From contig CM075783.1 in assembly GCA_037974665.1 (NCBI GenBank), positions 16,896,762 to 16,960,761 on the forward strand: a stretch of 64,000 nucleotides of DNA, read 5' to 3'. Position 1 is the stretch's first letter. Each line of letters starts with the position of its first letter. The notes under the pieces were generated by a model. That model saw only the letters and a program-made list of their open reading frames with translations, was not told the DNA's origin and did not search any database. Of the stretch, positions 35,031 to 47,347 are shown in pieces. Origin of the DNA: Ehretia macrophylla. Lineage: Eukaryota; Streptophyta; Magnoliopsida; Boraginales; Ehretiaceae. The position numbers and the translations under genes are program-made.

Positions 35031-35064
35031 ATGGAGATCATCAATCATTTTAGCCATAAGAAGC

Positions 35065-35240
35065 TGAAAACAAGAATGATAAAAACTGACTTGTTGTAAT
35101 TAACTTGACTGATCAAATACAATGTATATATAGACTAGAATCCCCAATTAGTTCCCTAGAAATCTGCTGATACAATAGTCAAAGTGCATTGAGCAGTGTG
35201 AAAGCATAGAATCTTTATACAATTGTTGACTATCTCAACA
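35065..35240 (-). repeat. Copia A 3' LTR
   Basis: 176 bp, minus strand TGTTGAGATAGTCAACAATTG to TTTTCA. The right LTR carries an extra short internal duplication (GCATTGAGCGGTGTGT, 46753-46788). Confidence 0.9.
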
Positions 35241-35247
35241 CTTTCCC

Positions 35248-36900
35248 TCAAGTTGGTGCATAGATGTCACATATGCCCAACTTGTCAAAGAACTTTGAGA
35301 GCACCTGATTAGATACTCCTTTGGTAAGAATATCAGCTAACTGATCTTTAGATCGAATCTTTGGTAGTTCCACAGCCTTTTCATCTAGTTTCTCTTTAAT
35401 GAAGAACCTATCTACTTCGACATACTTTGTACGGTCATGTTGAATTGGATTATGGGCTATATCACATGCTGCTTTGTTGTCATAATATAACTGAATTGGT
35501 TGTTTTAGGAAGTAGCCTAGGTCCTGTAAGAGAAATTTTATCCACAGTGCTTCACAAATTCTTAAGGTCATTCCTCTGTACTCAACTTCTCTACTAGATC
35601 GTGCAACAACATTTTATTTTTTTCTTCTCCATGTAACTAAGTTCCTACCTACAAAGGTAAAGTATCCCGAAGTTGACCGCCTATCGTCAACTGCTCCAGC
35701 CCAATCAACATCTGTATATACCTCGATATTTTACTTGTTTGAGTCTTTAAAGAATAGAATTCATTTTCCTGGAACAGCCTTTAGATGCCTTAAAATGCAC
35801 GTGACTGCATTCATATGTTGCTCACCAAGATTATGCATGAACTAACTAATGATACCCAGAGCATAAGCGAGATCTGGTCTTGTGTGAGCTAAGTACATCA
35901 ATTTTCCAACAAGTCTCTGGTATCTCCCCATGTCCACCGGTAGCTGGCTTGTATCAATACATAACTTAAGACCATCTTCCACTTGAGTGTTAATTGGTTG
36001 GTAGGCTGACATACCAGTTTCATGTAGTAGATCTAAAGCATACTTTCTTTGAGATAGGAAAATTCCTTTATTTGATCGAGATACTTCAATTCCCAGAAAG
36101 TATTTTAAAGGGCCTAAGTCTTTCATTTCAAATTCCTTGGACAAGTACTCCTGCAACACTCTCATTTATTATGGATCATTACCTGTGACGATCATGTCAT
36201 CCACATATATAATTAGTGCAGTAATGTTCCCATGCCACCTTTTTAGAAATAATGTATGATCTGAATTACTTTGTTTGTAACCAAAGGTTGTCATGGATTT
36301 GGTAAATTGTCTGAACCAGGCTCTAGGGAATTGTTTTAATCCATATAGTGATTTCTTCAACATACACACCTTTTGATTTTGTATTTCTGTTACCATGCAC
36401 CCTGGTGGAAGATCCATGTAGACTTCTTCAGATAGTTCGCCATGTAAAAATGCATTCTTCACATCAAACTGTTGTAACGGCCAATGAAAATTTGTAGCTA
36501 ATGATAACAAGACCCAAACTGTGTTGATTTTGGCTACAACTGCAAATATTTCAGTGTAGTCAATTCTATAAGTTTGGTTTATCCTTTTGCCACAATCTCG
36601 CCTTACAACGTTTAATCATACCATCAGCTTTGTATTTTATAGTAAAGATCCATCGACACCCAACTGGTGTTTTTCCTGTGGGTCGGTCGACGAGTTCCCA
36701 AGTTTGGTTCTTCTGTAAATAGGCCATTTCTTCATTAATCGCAGCTTTCTATCTTGGATCAACTAAGGCTTCCTGCACACTATTAGGTATAGATACAATA
36801 GATAATTGATTGACAAATGACTGATTTATTTTTGACAAGCGATGTGTAGACGTATAATGGCTCATGGGATATCTTACTTTACTAGACAATTGAGGTTCAT
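35248..36900 (-). pseudogene. Copia A reverse transcriptase and RNase H remnant
   Basis: RT pieces: FDVKNAFLHGELSEEVYMDLPPG, CMLKKSLYGLKQFPRAWF, ALIIYVDDMIVTGND (36169-36510), then LSKEFEMKDLGPLKYFLGIEV and YQRLVGKLMYLAHTRPDLAYALG (35842-36165). RNase H end: IQLYYDNKAACDIAHNP, HDRTKYVEVDRFFIKE (35248-35571). Broken. Confidence 0.9.
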
Positions 36901-36940
36901 ATGTAGGTTTTAGAATACCTCTAGTGAGACGTTATGGAAA

Positions 36941-38320
36941 CTATCTCCTGGATGACTCTGGCACTGTATGAGGAATATCCTCAAACAATGATTGGTTTGG
37001 TATATCAATTGGGAGAGACTCAGGCTCGGTTTCAGAAGTTTCTCGATTTTCTGGATGTTCATTCTCACTTAGATCCAAGTTTTGACCACTAGATTCCAAC
37101 TCATCCACTTCTATGCTTACGTTGTTTAGGGTATTATTACTCACATCCAAATTTTGACCACTAGGGTCCAAATCACCTACATTTTGATTAGATACTTCCA
37201 CTACATCTTCCCCTAGTATGTAAACAAGAGTTTGAATTTTCTCAAGATACTCCCCTTGAAAGTCAAACTTTGAGAAATACATAATATCTTCATGAAAGAC
37301 AACATCCATAGTAATAAACATTCATTTAGTAGGGGGTGATAGTATATGTACCCTTTTTGATGAATAGCATATCCAACAAAGACACATATCAAGGCTCGAG
37401 GCATTAACTTACTGCGTTGTTGTTTGTGAATATGAACATAGGCAACACATCCGAAGACATGAGGCGGTAGGTTTGGGACTGTGGGAGCAACAACAGCTTC
37501 TGCAAGTGTCTGGAAAGGTGTTCTGAAGTTGAGAGAACGAGATGGAACATGGTTGATGAGATATACGGCTGAGAGAATAGCTTCGCCCTAATAGCATAAG
37601 GGTATGTGAGTCGCGATCAAGGAAGCGCGAACAACCTCAATAAGTGTCTATTCTAGACAACTAGTTTGATGAATTGACCCATGAGAGTCCAAATATTTTT
37701 GAAGTTCAGAACTATGGTATTCCCATCCATTATCACTCTATAACACTTGTATTCGAGCTTTGTATTGTGTACAAATAGTACTATAGAACTTTTGAAAAAA
37801 CAATTTAACCTCTGATTTGGATTGTATCAAACACAACCAAGTCATTCGAGTACAATCATCTATAAGGGTAACAAACCAACGCGACCCCCTCAATGTAGGA
37901 ACTTTGGATGGTCCCCAAACATTAGAGTGAATAACCATAAAAGAAACTAGACTTTTATTTAACAAGGAATGAAATGATGTACGATGGCTTTTTGCAAGTT
38001 CACCGACATCACATTTGAAAACAGAAATATCCAAATTCTTAAATAAACTAGGAAACAACTTTTTTAAATAACCAAATGAGGCATGTCCCAAACGTCTATG
38101 CCAGAGACATATCATAGTTATCTTCTTTGGTGAACTAGTGCCCTCTACTGCTAAAGCTTGTTGTAATATGCTGGAAGTTTGTGACTCCAAGTCCAAGTAA
38201 TACAACTGCCCTCTCTTAACACCATAACAAATCGTTTGTCGAGTCTCAATATCCTTAAACACACAATAATCAGGCCAAAAAATAATAACACAAGATAAGG
38301 TAGTAGTGATTTGAGAGACT
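36941..38320 (-). pseudogene. Copia A integrase and C-terminal extension remnant
   Basis: Contains the zinc region (WHRRLGHASFGYLKKLFP), core (SNVWGPSKVPTLRGSRWFVTLIDDCTRMTW) and, nearer 37400, the CVFVGYAIHQKGY and DVVFHEDIMYF tail typical of copia integrases, followed by an acidic linker (36950-37250). Broken. Confidence 0.85.
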
Positions 38321-39540
38321 GACAAAAGGTTATAATTTAAGGAGGGAACAACTAACACAGAATCAAGATGTAAAGTATTAGTAAGATGTGATGACCCTTC
38401 CCCAATAACCGGGGTGGTATTACAGTTGGCCATGGAGACACAATTTTGGTAGGATGGGTTGAGGTTTGATAATTGTCTAACATCAAATGTCATATGATCA
38501 GTAGCATCAGAATCAATTATCCACGCACTATTCAAAACAGGTGTAGAATTGTTGAAGAACATACCTCCAGTATTTATGGTGGTTACCAATGTTGATGATG
38601 TAGGAGCGCCATCGACTTCGTTTGTTTGAGAAACTACTGCAGTAAATAGCCGCTTAGAATTCTGATGTCTTGTTGGGTCCCACCAATCTGGATACCCAAT
38701 AAGTTCAAAGCAATGACTTTTTGAATGACCTATTTGATTGCAATGAGTGCATTTGTATGTAGGTTTGTCTGAACTATGGGAATTCTTTGGGTTGGTAGAT
38801 TTTGACTAGTCTTGCAGCGTGTGACTAGGTCGATGGCGGGAAATCATAGCGGAAGCTTCAGGTTTTTCAATGTCCTCAGTCAAAGTAGTAGATCGTATAG
38901 CCTCACGATGGACTAAGGAATAACATTCTTCCAGATTTATGAGTGGGTCGTGACGTAAAATTTCCCATCGTAGTTGATCAAAAATTTTATCTAATCCAGC
39001 AAGGAATATGTGTACTCGGGTTCACGCAATGGACTGCTGGTATGCTGGAACATCTTCAGAATCCTTCATGACCACTTTATCACGGTGATCTAGTTCTAAA
39101 AAGATGGTTGTTAACTCTCCATAGTGTACCGAGAGTGTTTTAGTACCTTGTTTGGCTGAGAAGGCTTTCTGATGTAAAGAATAAACATACATCTCATCAT
39201 TACCATCATAAAAAGCTTTGGAAAGAGAATTCCAGATTTCACGGGCAGTGGGTATACAGAGATAACACTTCATGATGTCAGCAGACATAGACATCAGAAG
39301 CCAGTGTTTTACCTTCTGATTTTTAGCATACCATTTTTCATATCCTTTGTCTGACACAACAGGTGGATCGGTTTTGCCCATAATATAAGAGAGTTTTTCT
39401 CATTATGCAATATCCATCCCTATCAATTGAGACCACATATCGTAATTGTTTCAATAAGTAGAATGCCTGCATTAAAGGGATCCTTTGACTGAACAAGAAT
39501 TGGAATAGATTTGGTTCTTGATGATTCAACTTGGTCACTC
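38321..39540 (-). pseudogene. Copia A gag and protease remnant
   Basis: Gag segment with KWYAKNQKVKHWLLMSMS and AREIWNSLSKAFYDGND (39022-39381), CTHCNQIGHSKSHC knuckle (about 38750-38710), and protease region WIIDSDATDHMTFD (about 38520). Upstream, 39541-40246 is a T/A-rich leader before the primer site. Broken. Confidence 0.85.
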
Positions 39541-40325
39541 ATTTTTTTTTTTTGAAACAAAGCAATCCTTTTTTTTTCCAGAAAATAAACACTTCTCGTG
39601 CACCACAACTTTCTTTCTATTTTTTTCATTAAACTTCATGTGAACATTGTGTGGTTTTGTTCTGTGTTTTGTTTTGTTTTGTTTTTTAAAGAAAAAATAA
39701 TTATGATTTGTTTTTAAAAGAAACAAAAAAAAAAAAAGATAGTAGTAGGCCTTGGTCTTTGTTTGTTTGGTATAAAAAAGAACCAAGTTTTAAGAAAGTT
39801 GGTAAAAAGTATTAATAAGAAAAAATAAACAAAAAATTGAAAAGATTAACCAAAAAACAAAAAACTGTTGTAGTTGGTCAAAAAGCAAAAAATAAAATAA
39901 AATAATGATTCAAGATAATAATGTATATGCCCTACAATTTTTTTTATTATACGTTTGCTTTCAAAAAAAATTTGCAGTAAACAAAGACATCACTTTTCTC
40001 TTGTTAACCTTCTGCATCTTTATTTTTTCTTCACGAGAATTCTATTGAGCTTGCGAACAAACGTTAATTTGTAGATCACTTCTTCTGGTAAGTAACCCTT
40101 TTTTGTGAAATGGGAATTTTTTTTTGTTTGGGACTTTTTTTTTCTTTTTTTATGGAAGATGCAGATGATAGTATTTGGTTTGGGTGTCTGGATTTTTTTT
40201 TTTTTTGTATGGGATAAATTTGGGTTTACAGAACCGTAGTTGGTTATGATACCATTAAAACAAGAATGATAAAAACTGATTTGTTGTAAGTAACTTGACT
40301 AGTCAAATATAATGTATATATAGAC

Positions 40326-41100
40326 TATTAGACGTCTTAGGGATTGATGTATCACTGAAAAATAATAAGTTGCATATTAGAAGCCGAAAATCAATGCAAT
40401 AAGAAATCTAAAATATATTTAAAATCTAGAGCATATATACAACTTGAAAATAAGAATTTCCTGCAATAAAATAAGTTAAATAAATAGAATATATCCAAAA
40501 TTTAAGATTATAATGGAGATGACAAACCAAATATAAAATGAGATCGAGGCTTGAGTTGTACTCACTTTCCTTAAGATTTTAACGTTATGCTACGGTGCTG
40601 ACAGTTGATAACGTAAGCCTCCCAGGATATAATGATCTTAACTTCTTGTAATAGGAGCACACCAAATTACAAGAACCGGTGAACACAAAAATATATAACT
40701 CTCTCTAATATGCATATGATGCAAAAATGAAAGCATGAAACTTTCTTTCTAACATCTTCTACGTTTATGTTTCTGCTTCTTTTCCTCTTATGTATCTCTT
40801 CTATATATTTTGTATCTAAGCTCGCTTCTCTTCTCTCTGCTCTTTTGCTTCAACTGAGCAGGTCTTTATATAGCAAATGAAAACACAAAAAAAGTTGACT
40901 TTTCAACTTCAACTTTGCCTCAAAATTCAGCCATAGCTTCCCACGCATAGACCATTCAAGCTGCAAAAATTTGACTTCACAAGCTGCTATTTCTATAGCT
41001 CTCAAGCATTCAGCTCAGTTACAAAATCTACAGATCAGCTATAAAATCTACAGAGAATCTGAGAAGCTTCCTTTGATTATTTTCATTCATATTTTCAACA
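40326..41100 (-). repeat. Copia B 3' LTR
   Basis: 775 bp. Shares TTAGACGTCTTAGGGATTG, ACAAGAACCGG, TTTCTTTCTAACAT and CAGGTCTTTATATAGCAAATG with 45923-46697. The TTTATATAG box may be the TATA of a plus-strand transcript, or simply AT-rich. Confidence 0.9.
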
Positions 41101-41864
41101 ATCTTCTACATGAATGGAAATGAACTAAACACAATGCAAAATGTAGAATGTAGACACTTTAGAGAGAGTTCAAAAAGAAAGATACTGCATCGAGATAGGT
41201 AGCTTTTGGCCATGAACCTTCTCTAGTAAGAACTATTGGATTTACTCGCTAACCAATAAACGCGATGTCTTGAACTATTAAACTTTTGTGTAAACCAAGT
41301 CAATAGAACTCACACAGTATCCCTCTAGACATTTCAGGGTTCTCACTGTTGTGTTCATTTTGGCCCTGAACAACTTCCGGATTCATGAGTACTCTAGAGA
41401 ATTCATCCTTAGAAATTCTTGTAGGAACGGCCCACTCCCTACTCATATAAGTGATCACTTATTAAGAGTATCCCTGCAATACCCCACTTGGATTTTCCAA
41501 TATATAAGTTTCATTAAAAGCATAGCTTCGCCTAAACCACATGCAGGCAGCACTATCTGCTTGTCATAAGAATAGGTATGAGTATTACCCCTACAGTGCT
41601 CTCACTGAGTTGTACATAATTCAGTTTTTCCCTTTGAACCTAGATCCAGAGACCTCCTGTCAACAAGGTAGGGTTTGCCATTATGACAACTTTTTAGAAT
41701 TAGGCTTTGAGACCCATTCCTCTCAACGAATTATACTTGCTCTATATTTAAACCTTTCAAGCGGATTCGCAATGTTATCTTTTGACTGTACATAGTCAAT
41801 AGAGATAACCTCATTAGAGAGCAATCTTCTTACGATTTTATATCTAAGACATATATGTCTAGAC

Positions 41865-43413
41865 TTACCATTTATACATAACACTTTGTGCCTTTCCAAT
41901 CAATGATTGACTATTGCAATATTTGTAAATAGTTGGCACAAGTTTTGGCCAATCAAGAATATCCTTTAAGAAATTATGAAACCACTCGGCTTCTTTTGTA
42001 TCCATAAACTCAGATTCCACCATGAATCTAACTATACAAAATTTGCTTAAAGGAATTCCATTGAGATAGCTGCACCCCAAAGATAAAGACATATTCCTTA
42101 ATGGATTTGAGTCTTTTGAATCAGATAGCCACTTAGTATCATTGTATCCTCCTAATACAGTTAGATATCCTGCAACATGCAGCCCATAGTTCAAAGTGTA
42201 TATTGGATACCTTAAAAATTTTGTAATAGTTGTCCACTGGACTGTCTCACAATTTATGATAGACTACCATAAATATATGAATACTCTAACCGAGAAATTC
42301 CTTCACTAGATGTATATTTACATCTGTAGGTGTTTTCACTGGACTATCTTCTTCAATACAATGAAATAAAGACTCGATTAGTTCATCAGATATTTTGGTA
42401 ATGTTAATTTTCAAAATACCATTTACCACACCTAAATGTTTCACATTAGGATTACTGATCAACATAGTCTTAATGACATCATTATCGCTTCCAATGACTA
42501 GTATGTCATTTATACAATGACATCTTCTTGAGTAGAAATATATTTGTCATATTCCTAAGATATCATGTCATTGTTGTGTAGCTTGTTTTAATCCACGGTG
42601 ATTTTATAAGCTTACACACCTTCTTTTTATGGAACCATTGACCCCTCGGGTTGTTCTAAATAAATCTCTTCATTTGAGTCATTAGATGTAACTCATAATT
42701 ATTCATAGCTGCAATAGCTATCAACATCTAAATAGATGTTAGTCTCGTAATTGGTGAACATGTGTTCAAGTAATAGTGACTTTGCTTGCAATTCTTGATT
42801 ATAAGTCTAGTCTTGTACTTGTCAATAGATTTACCAAATTTATCTTCCTTTAGAAAATTCGTTTACACCTTAAAGGTTAATTTTTGGAAGAATGACCACC
42901 AGTTTCCATAAAGGAATTAATCCACTAATAACAACCTTTTCCCAAAAAAGAACTTCAATATTTGCCTTTATTTCCTTGATCGTACAAGCTCATTGAGACC
43001 AAAAGACTTAGGCATCATAGTTCTCTTGCTATGTCTTGGCTCATCTTTATTGCCATTTGATATAGCTCTTTCACTATATCACTTTCATGACTACTACTCA
43101 CAGTATCATGAAGAACCGAAATCTTACAAGGATAGAATTTCTCAAAAATTCTACATCCTTAACTTTAAACAACTTTGACATACATGTCCTCAATTCTTTG
43201 AATTTGTGCACAAGAAATCTTGTATACCACAATAAAGATGTAATCAATAGTCTTATGGTCCAACCTCGACCATTCTAGGAGTAAGAACTCATATTTTACC
43301 AATATACCCCCACATTTTGAGCATTCAGAAAGGTGGTCAACATTTCCAACCTTACATATGGGTATCTTGTAAAATACTTGTGGGTTGCTTGTCAAAATAG
43401 CCTTGCCCCTCAA
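41865..43413 (-). pseudogene. Copia B RNase H, RT and integrase scraps
   Basis: RNase H-like segment (VLGGYNDTKWLSDSKDSNPL, MVESEFMDTKEAEWFHNFLKDI, YCNSQSLIGKAQS) at 41865-42194; a degenerate RT zone at 42250-42950; and an integrase-tail-like piece (RLDHKTIDYIFI) at 43165-43413. Very decayed, many breaks. Confidence 0.75.
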
Positions 43414-43449
43414 GTACTAAAGTTTCCTTTAACCAACAAAGCCTTTAAC

Positions 43450-45922
43450 GCCACTTTGTTGAAGTGAACAAGGAACCACAATTAATGAACAATACCGTGT
43501 TCAATATAGTATTATGGATATAAACATTGCCTCTACTATTTAACACGTTTATGTTGATTCACAATCTCATTTATATATTGTTTAAATACTTTCAAAACCT
43601 CGTGTTTGAAATTTTGTAAATAAACGTCATAAACTCTTTTGCAAATATTAAAAAAGTAATAGAATACTTTTTTCGCCTCTAACTTGCACAAACTTTAATT
43701 CACAAATACCGTAGTGAATTTGTTCTTAACTTTGAACTCCTCAATAAGTTCCAAAGTCCCCGAACTCTTCAAAGAGTTTTAATGATTTGTATCTTTGCAT
43801 ACTTTGCTATGCAAATAATCAATATTCATTTCTTCTACTTTATCACATCAAAAATTAGGAGGCTCCAATAGAAGTATTGAAAAATTCTTTGTTTTTACAA
43901 CATTTGATACAAAGGTTTTTAAAACTCAATTTTAATAAACCATCACATAAGTACCTTCAAAGCATGTATAAACACATATATACATATATCATATCCATAA
44001 GAGCACAATGCAATTTGGTATGTAGTTATTTAAACAAATAACTTCTATACTATTAGAATCATAGTATAAAAATATATGCTCATGAAAATACATATCATAA
44101 TCACATTTATGAATTGTTTTTCATATTTTATCAATCCTCAAAAAGGTTCACCCAAAATATTATATTTTCAACTATCATATTTTTCTGCCCAATTCTTTGA
44201 TCCTAGTAATATTGGCCTAAAGGCCAGATTCGAGCAAATATTAGAATGAAAAAAATATAATTTAACTCATTCATAAGTACAAATCAAATTTTATTTCAAT
44301 CATAAACAAAACATGACATAAGATCTCATTTTGCCTATTAAAAGACAATATCCAACCACATGAGAGTATTGTATAAGATGCAAATATCTTCTCATTTGCA
44401 TTTATCAAATTAACCACATATTTGCATGTTATATAACCAAGGATTTTGATTTGTACTAGAATATACACATTCTCCAAATATTTAAAAGAAATTATATTTC
44501 TTCTAGAAACACAATCTAGGAAATATAATAGGCATGAGAGAATAAAATACCATATGTGAGCTATAAGTATTTAAACTGCTACCTCACTAATAATTAGTAA
44601 TCCACGCATTTAAAAGACCAATAGAAGACATTAACTTAGTGGTCATACAACTTTTCAACTACTTGGAAGTCTCATGTTCAAAACATGGTAGCCACAATTA
44701 CAAATTATTTTTTGTTTCTCAAAACCCATATGGGCCCATGCTGCACATGATTCTCAATAATTGTGTCTGCCATCTATCAAAAGTCATGGTAGTCACAAAT
44801 TGACTTTTGTCTTCAAAACATCAGTGGGCCCAGTCTGCACATGACACTTAATAAACAAATTTAGCAATCCTCAAATCAAGTATGCTATCACGTGAATTTT
44901 GCATGATTTATATATTTCACCACTTATCATGTGCCACTTGTCACACGTTCATTGGATGTCAAAGATAGCAAATAAAACGATGTAGTTTTTGGTTATCTTC
45001 TTCTTCATAGTCATGCGAATAATTTTTTTAGATTATAAAAAAATCTTTAAAAATTCATAACTCTTTTATCTTTAGTCTAAATCATACGAACTTTGAACCA
45101 TTAGGTTCCTAAAATTGAGTAGAATATAATACACAAATTAATATTCCATTCAAGATACATCACATAACCCATCAAGCACGGGAATCATGTATTTATACAA
45201 ACAAATACATAATGTTTAATAGGAAATCATTTAGGAACACCAAATAATCATAAACAAGCCTATATTATTTTCTAATATCTCAACAATTATAATATAATAG
45301 GCTCTCAACAACAAAGTTTCACTCTTACAGTTAAAATTTATGTCCCGCATATTAGGATGTAAGAATATATGCTCCAATAAAATAAATAGACGTAGAATAG
45401 GCAAACTGATTGCTTATTTAACACTAGTAAATATGTTATTCTCACAGATTAGTTTACTAACCTATGCATTATAATATGAACAAAATTTTTACAACTTTAA
45501 TAATATGAATATATTATAATTATAGGCTTAAGTCATCTATTACAGCATAGATGTAACTATACTGATGCATATCACATTATAATATAAAAACCACAAGCAA
45601 TCATCAATACAGATCCGTAATCATCATGTAATAATAAAATATATCAAATATATGTGTTCTAATTCAAGCAACAAGCAAATTATATAATATAATATAATAT
45701 CATAACTATAGCTACTGTTAAATTAATAAAAAACACATATTTTATTCATGCTTCATGGAGTAAGTTAAACTTTGGAAACAAGGATAATAGATGCATACAA
45801 GATGACCCTATAGACCTAATGCACTTGAGATTTCAGAATATCGAAATTGAATTTCTTATAACATAAATTTCAGTAACGCAAATCAAGACATAAGAAAAAT
45901 TGTACCACTAAAGTCTTAAGAT
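43450..45922. other. Copia B interior without recognisable coding
   Basis: About 2.5 kb between the integrase scrap and the 5' LTR, where gag and protease would be expected, shows no recognisable domain. Contains a diverged tandem repeat of about 101 bp (starting 44684 and 44785; CATGGTAG.CACAA, TGGGCCCA.TCTGCACATGA blocks). The rest is AT-rich. Confidence 0.6.
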
Positions 45923-46697
45923 TGTTAGACGTCTTAGGGATTGATGTATCACTAAAAAATAATAAATTACATATTAGAAGCCGAAAATCAAAGCAATAAG
46001 AAATCTAAAATATATTTAAAATCTGGAGCATATATACAACTTGAAAATAAGAATTTCTTACAATAAAATAAGTTAAATAAACAGAATATAACTGAAATTT
46101 AAGATTATAATGGAGAGGACAAATCAAATATAAAATGAGATCGAGGCCTAAGTTGGACTTAGTTTCCTTAAGAGTTTAACACTCTACTACGGTGCCGAAA
46201 ATTCATAGCGTAAGTCTCCCAAAATACAACGATATTAATTTCTTGTAATAGGAGCACACCAAATTACAAGAACCGGCGAATCCAAAAATGTAGAACTTTC
46301 TCTAATATGCATATGATGCAAAAAATGAAAGCATGAAACTTTCTTTCTAACATATTCTACGTTTATCTTTCGGCTTCTTTTCCTCTTCTGTATCTCTTCT
46401 ATACTTTTCGTATCTAAGCTCACTTCTCTTCTCTCTGCTATTTTGCTTCAACTGAGCAGGTCTTTATATAGCAAATGAAAGCACAACAAAGTTGACTTTC
46501 CAACTTCAACTTTGCCTCAAAATTCAGCCATAGCTTCCCACACATAGACCATTCAAGCTGCAAAAATTTGACTTCACAAGCTACTATTTCTATAGCTCTC
46601 AAGCATTCATCTTAGCTGCAAAATCTACAGATTAGCTGCAAAATCTATAGAGAATCTGAGAAGCTTCCTTTGATTATTTTCATTAACATTTCCAATA
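45923..46697 (-). repeat. Copia B 5' LTR
   Basis: 775 bp, TGTTAGACGTC at the left, partner of 40326-41100. Confidence 0.9.
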
Positions 46698-47009
46698 TAG
46701 ACTAGAATCCCCAATTAGTTCCCTAGAAATCTGCTGATACAATAGTCAAAGTGCATTGAGCGGTGTGTTTGCATTGAGCGGTGTGTGAGTATAAAATCTT
46801 TACACAATTGTTGACTATCTCAACAGAAGCATCCATTTATCCTCAAGGAATTGAAAGAAGAAGACAACAAGGAATTAGTTGTCTGTTACGGTTGTGAAAA
46901 ATCAGTCTTAGTGTCAACATATTGTTGTAGCGTATGTGAAGTCTTCCTTCACAAATCTTGTGCAAAGCTACTGAAGAATTTTAAAACTAAATTCAGTATC
47001 TTCATGCAC

Positions 47010-47347
47010 TGTTTAATGTCATAAAAGAAAACTAACCTTTTATGTACTGTAATAGATTTGATCGTTGAATGTGCTTGTTTCACTGCGTGTGTCGTAAATC
47101 CAAGTGCACAATAAAGTCTTGTGCTTTGTTAATTCATAGCCTAAATAACTTTTTTGATGTATATGCTTTTAAGAGAGTTTTCTTAAATAACTTTCTGTTT
47201 CTTGTATCTGATACTAATAGAACGTACGTCGTTCTATTAGTATATTGGACTTAAATACCCAGTGATGGGAAGTTACCCAACTTCCCACACTTGGGTCTAA
47301 TGGGTCGGGTCTGCCCATCTAGGGCGACCCAGAATCTAAATCCAACA
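47010..47347 (-). repeat. Copia D 3' LTR
   Basis: 338 bp, minus strand TGTTGGATTTAGATTCTGGG to TAAACA, with GGGTATTTAAG as a TATA-like box at about 47255-47265. Contains a perfect 14-bp inverted repeat at 47211-47243. The left end is assigned from TG...CA ends and loss of DC1 similarity. Confidence 0.7.
47211..47243. repeat. Perfect inverted repeat (14-bp arms, 5-base loop)
   Basis: ATACTAATAGAACG (47211-47224), loop TACGT, CGTTCTATTAGTAT (47230-47243). It lies in the Copia D LTR just downstream of its TATA-like box in the element's direction, so it would sit near the start of a transcript. Confidence 0.9.

Larger units (their letters stand above)
40326..46697 (-). mobile_element. Copia B: decayed Ty1/copia element nested in Copia A
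   Basis: Two LTRs of equal length (775 bp: 40326-41100 and 45923-46697) and a 4.8-kb interior. Target duplication TAGAC. Minus orientation is inferred from RNase H and integrase remnants (41865-43413). No convincing primer site or purine tract. Paired LTRs differ by about a tenth. Heavily broken. Confidence 0.85.
35065..46825 (-). mobile_element. Copia A: Ty1/copia LTR retrotransposon (fossil), in DC1 copy E
   Basis: Minus-strand copia element with short LTRs (35065-35240; right LTR 40255-40325 plus 46703-46825). Target duplication GAAGC on both sides. The purine tract GAGGGAAAG (minus strand) abuts the 3' LTR at 35241 and the primer site TGGTATCA (minus strand, 40254-40247) abuts the 5' LTR. 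Interior has gag, protease, integrase, RT and RNase H in copia order. Its 5' LTR is interrupted by Copia B. The coding region has several breaks. LTR divergence is close to a tenth, i.e. a few million years old. Confidence 0.9.
40255..46825 (-). repeat. Copia A 5' LTR, split by Copia B
   Basis: Left part 40255-40325, right part 46703-46825. The two parts align end to end with the 3' LTR at 35065-35240, with the 5-bp Copia B target duplication TAGAC (40321-40325 and 46698-46702) at the junction. Confidence 0.9.
35031..47009 (+). pseudogene. DC1 gene copy E, split by retrotransposons
   Basis: ATG at 35031 opens MEIINHFSHKK, nearly the copy A N-terminus. The coding sequence is cut at 35064 by Copia A and resumes at 46831 with HPFILKELKEEDNK, then VCYGCEKSV, YCCSVCEVFLHKSC: the first DC1 domain with C-x2-C, C-x2-C and H-x2-C all kept. 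Similarity stops at 47009, where the Copia D LTR begins, and a stop codon is supplied soon after by that LTR. Copy E was therefore a normal-looking paralog before the insertions, since the visible DC1 codons are open. Target duplication of Copia A: GAAGC (35060-35064 and 46826-46830). Confidence 0.85.
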
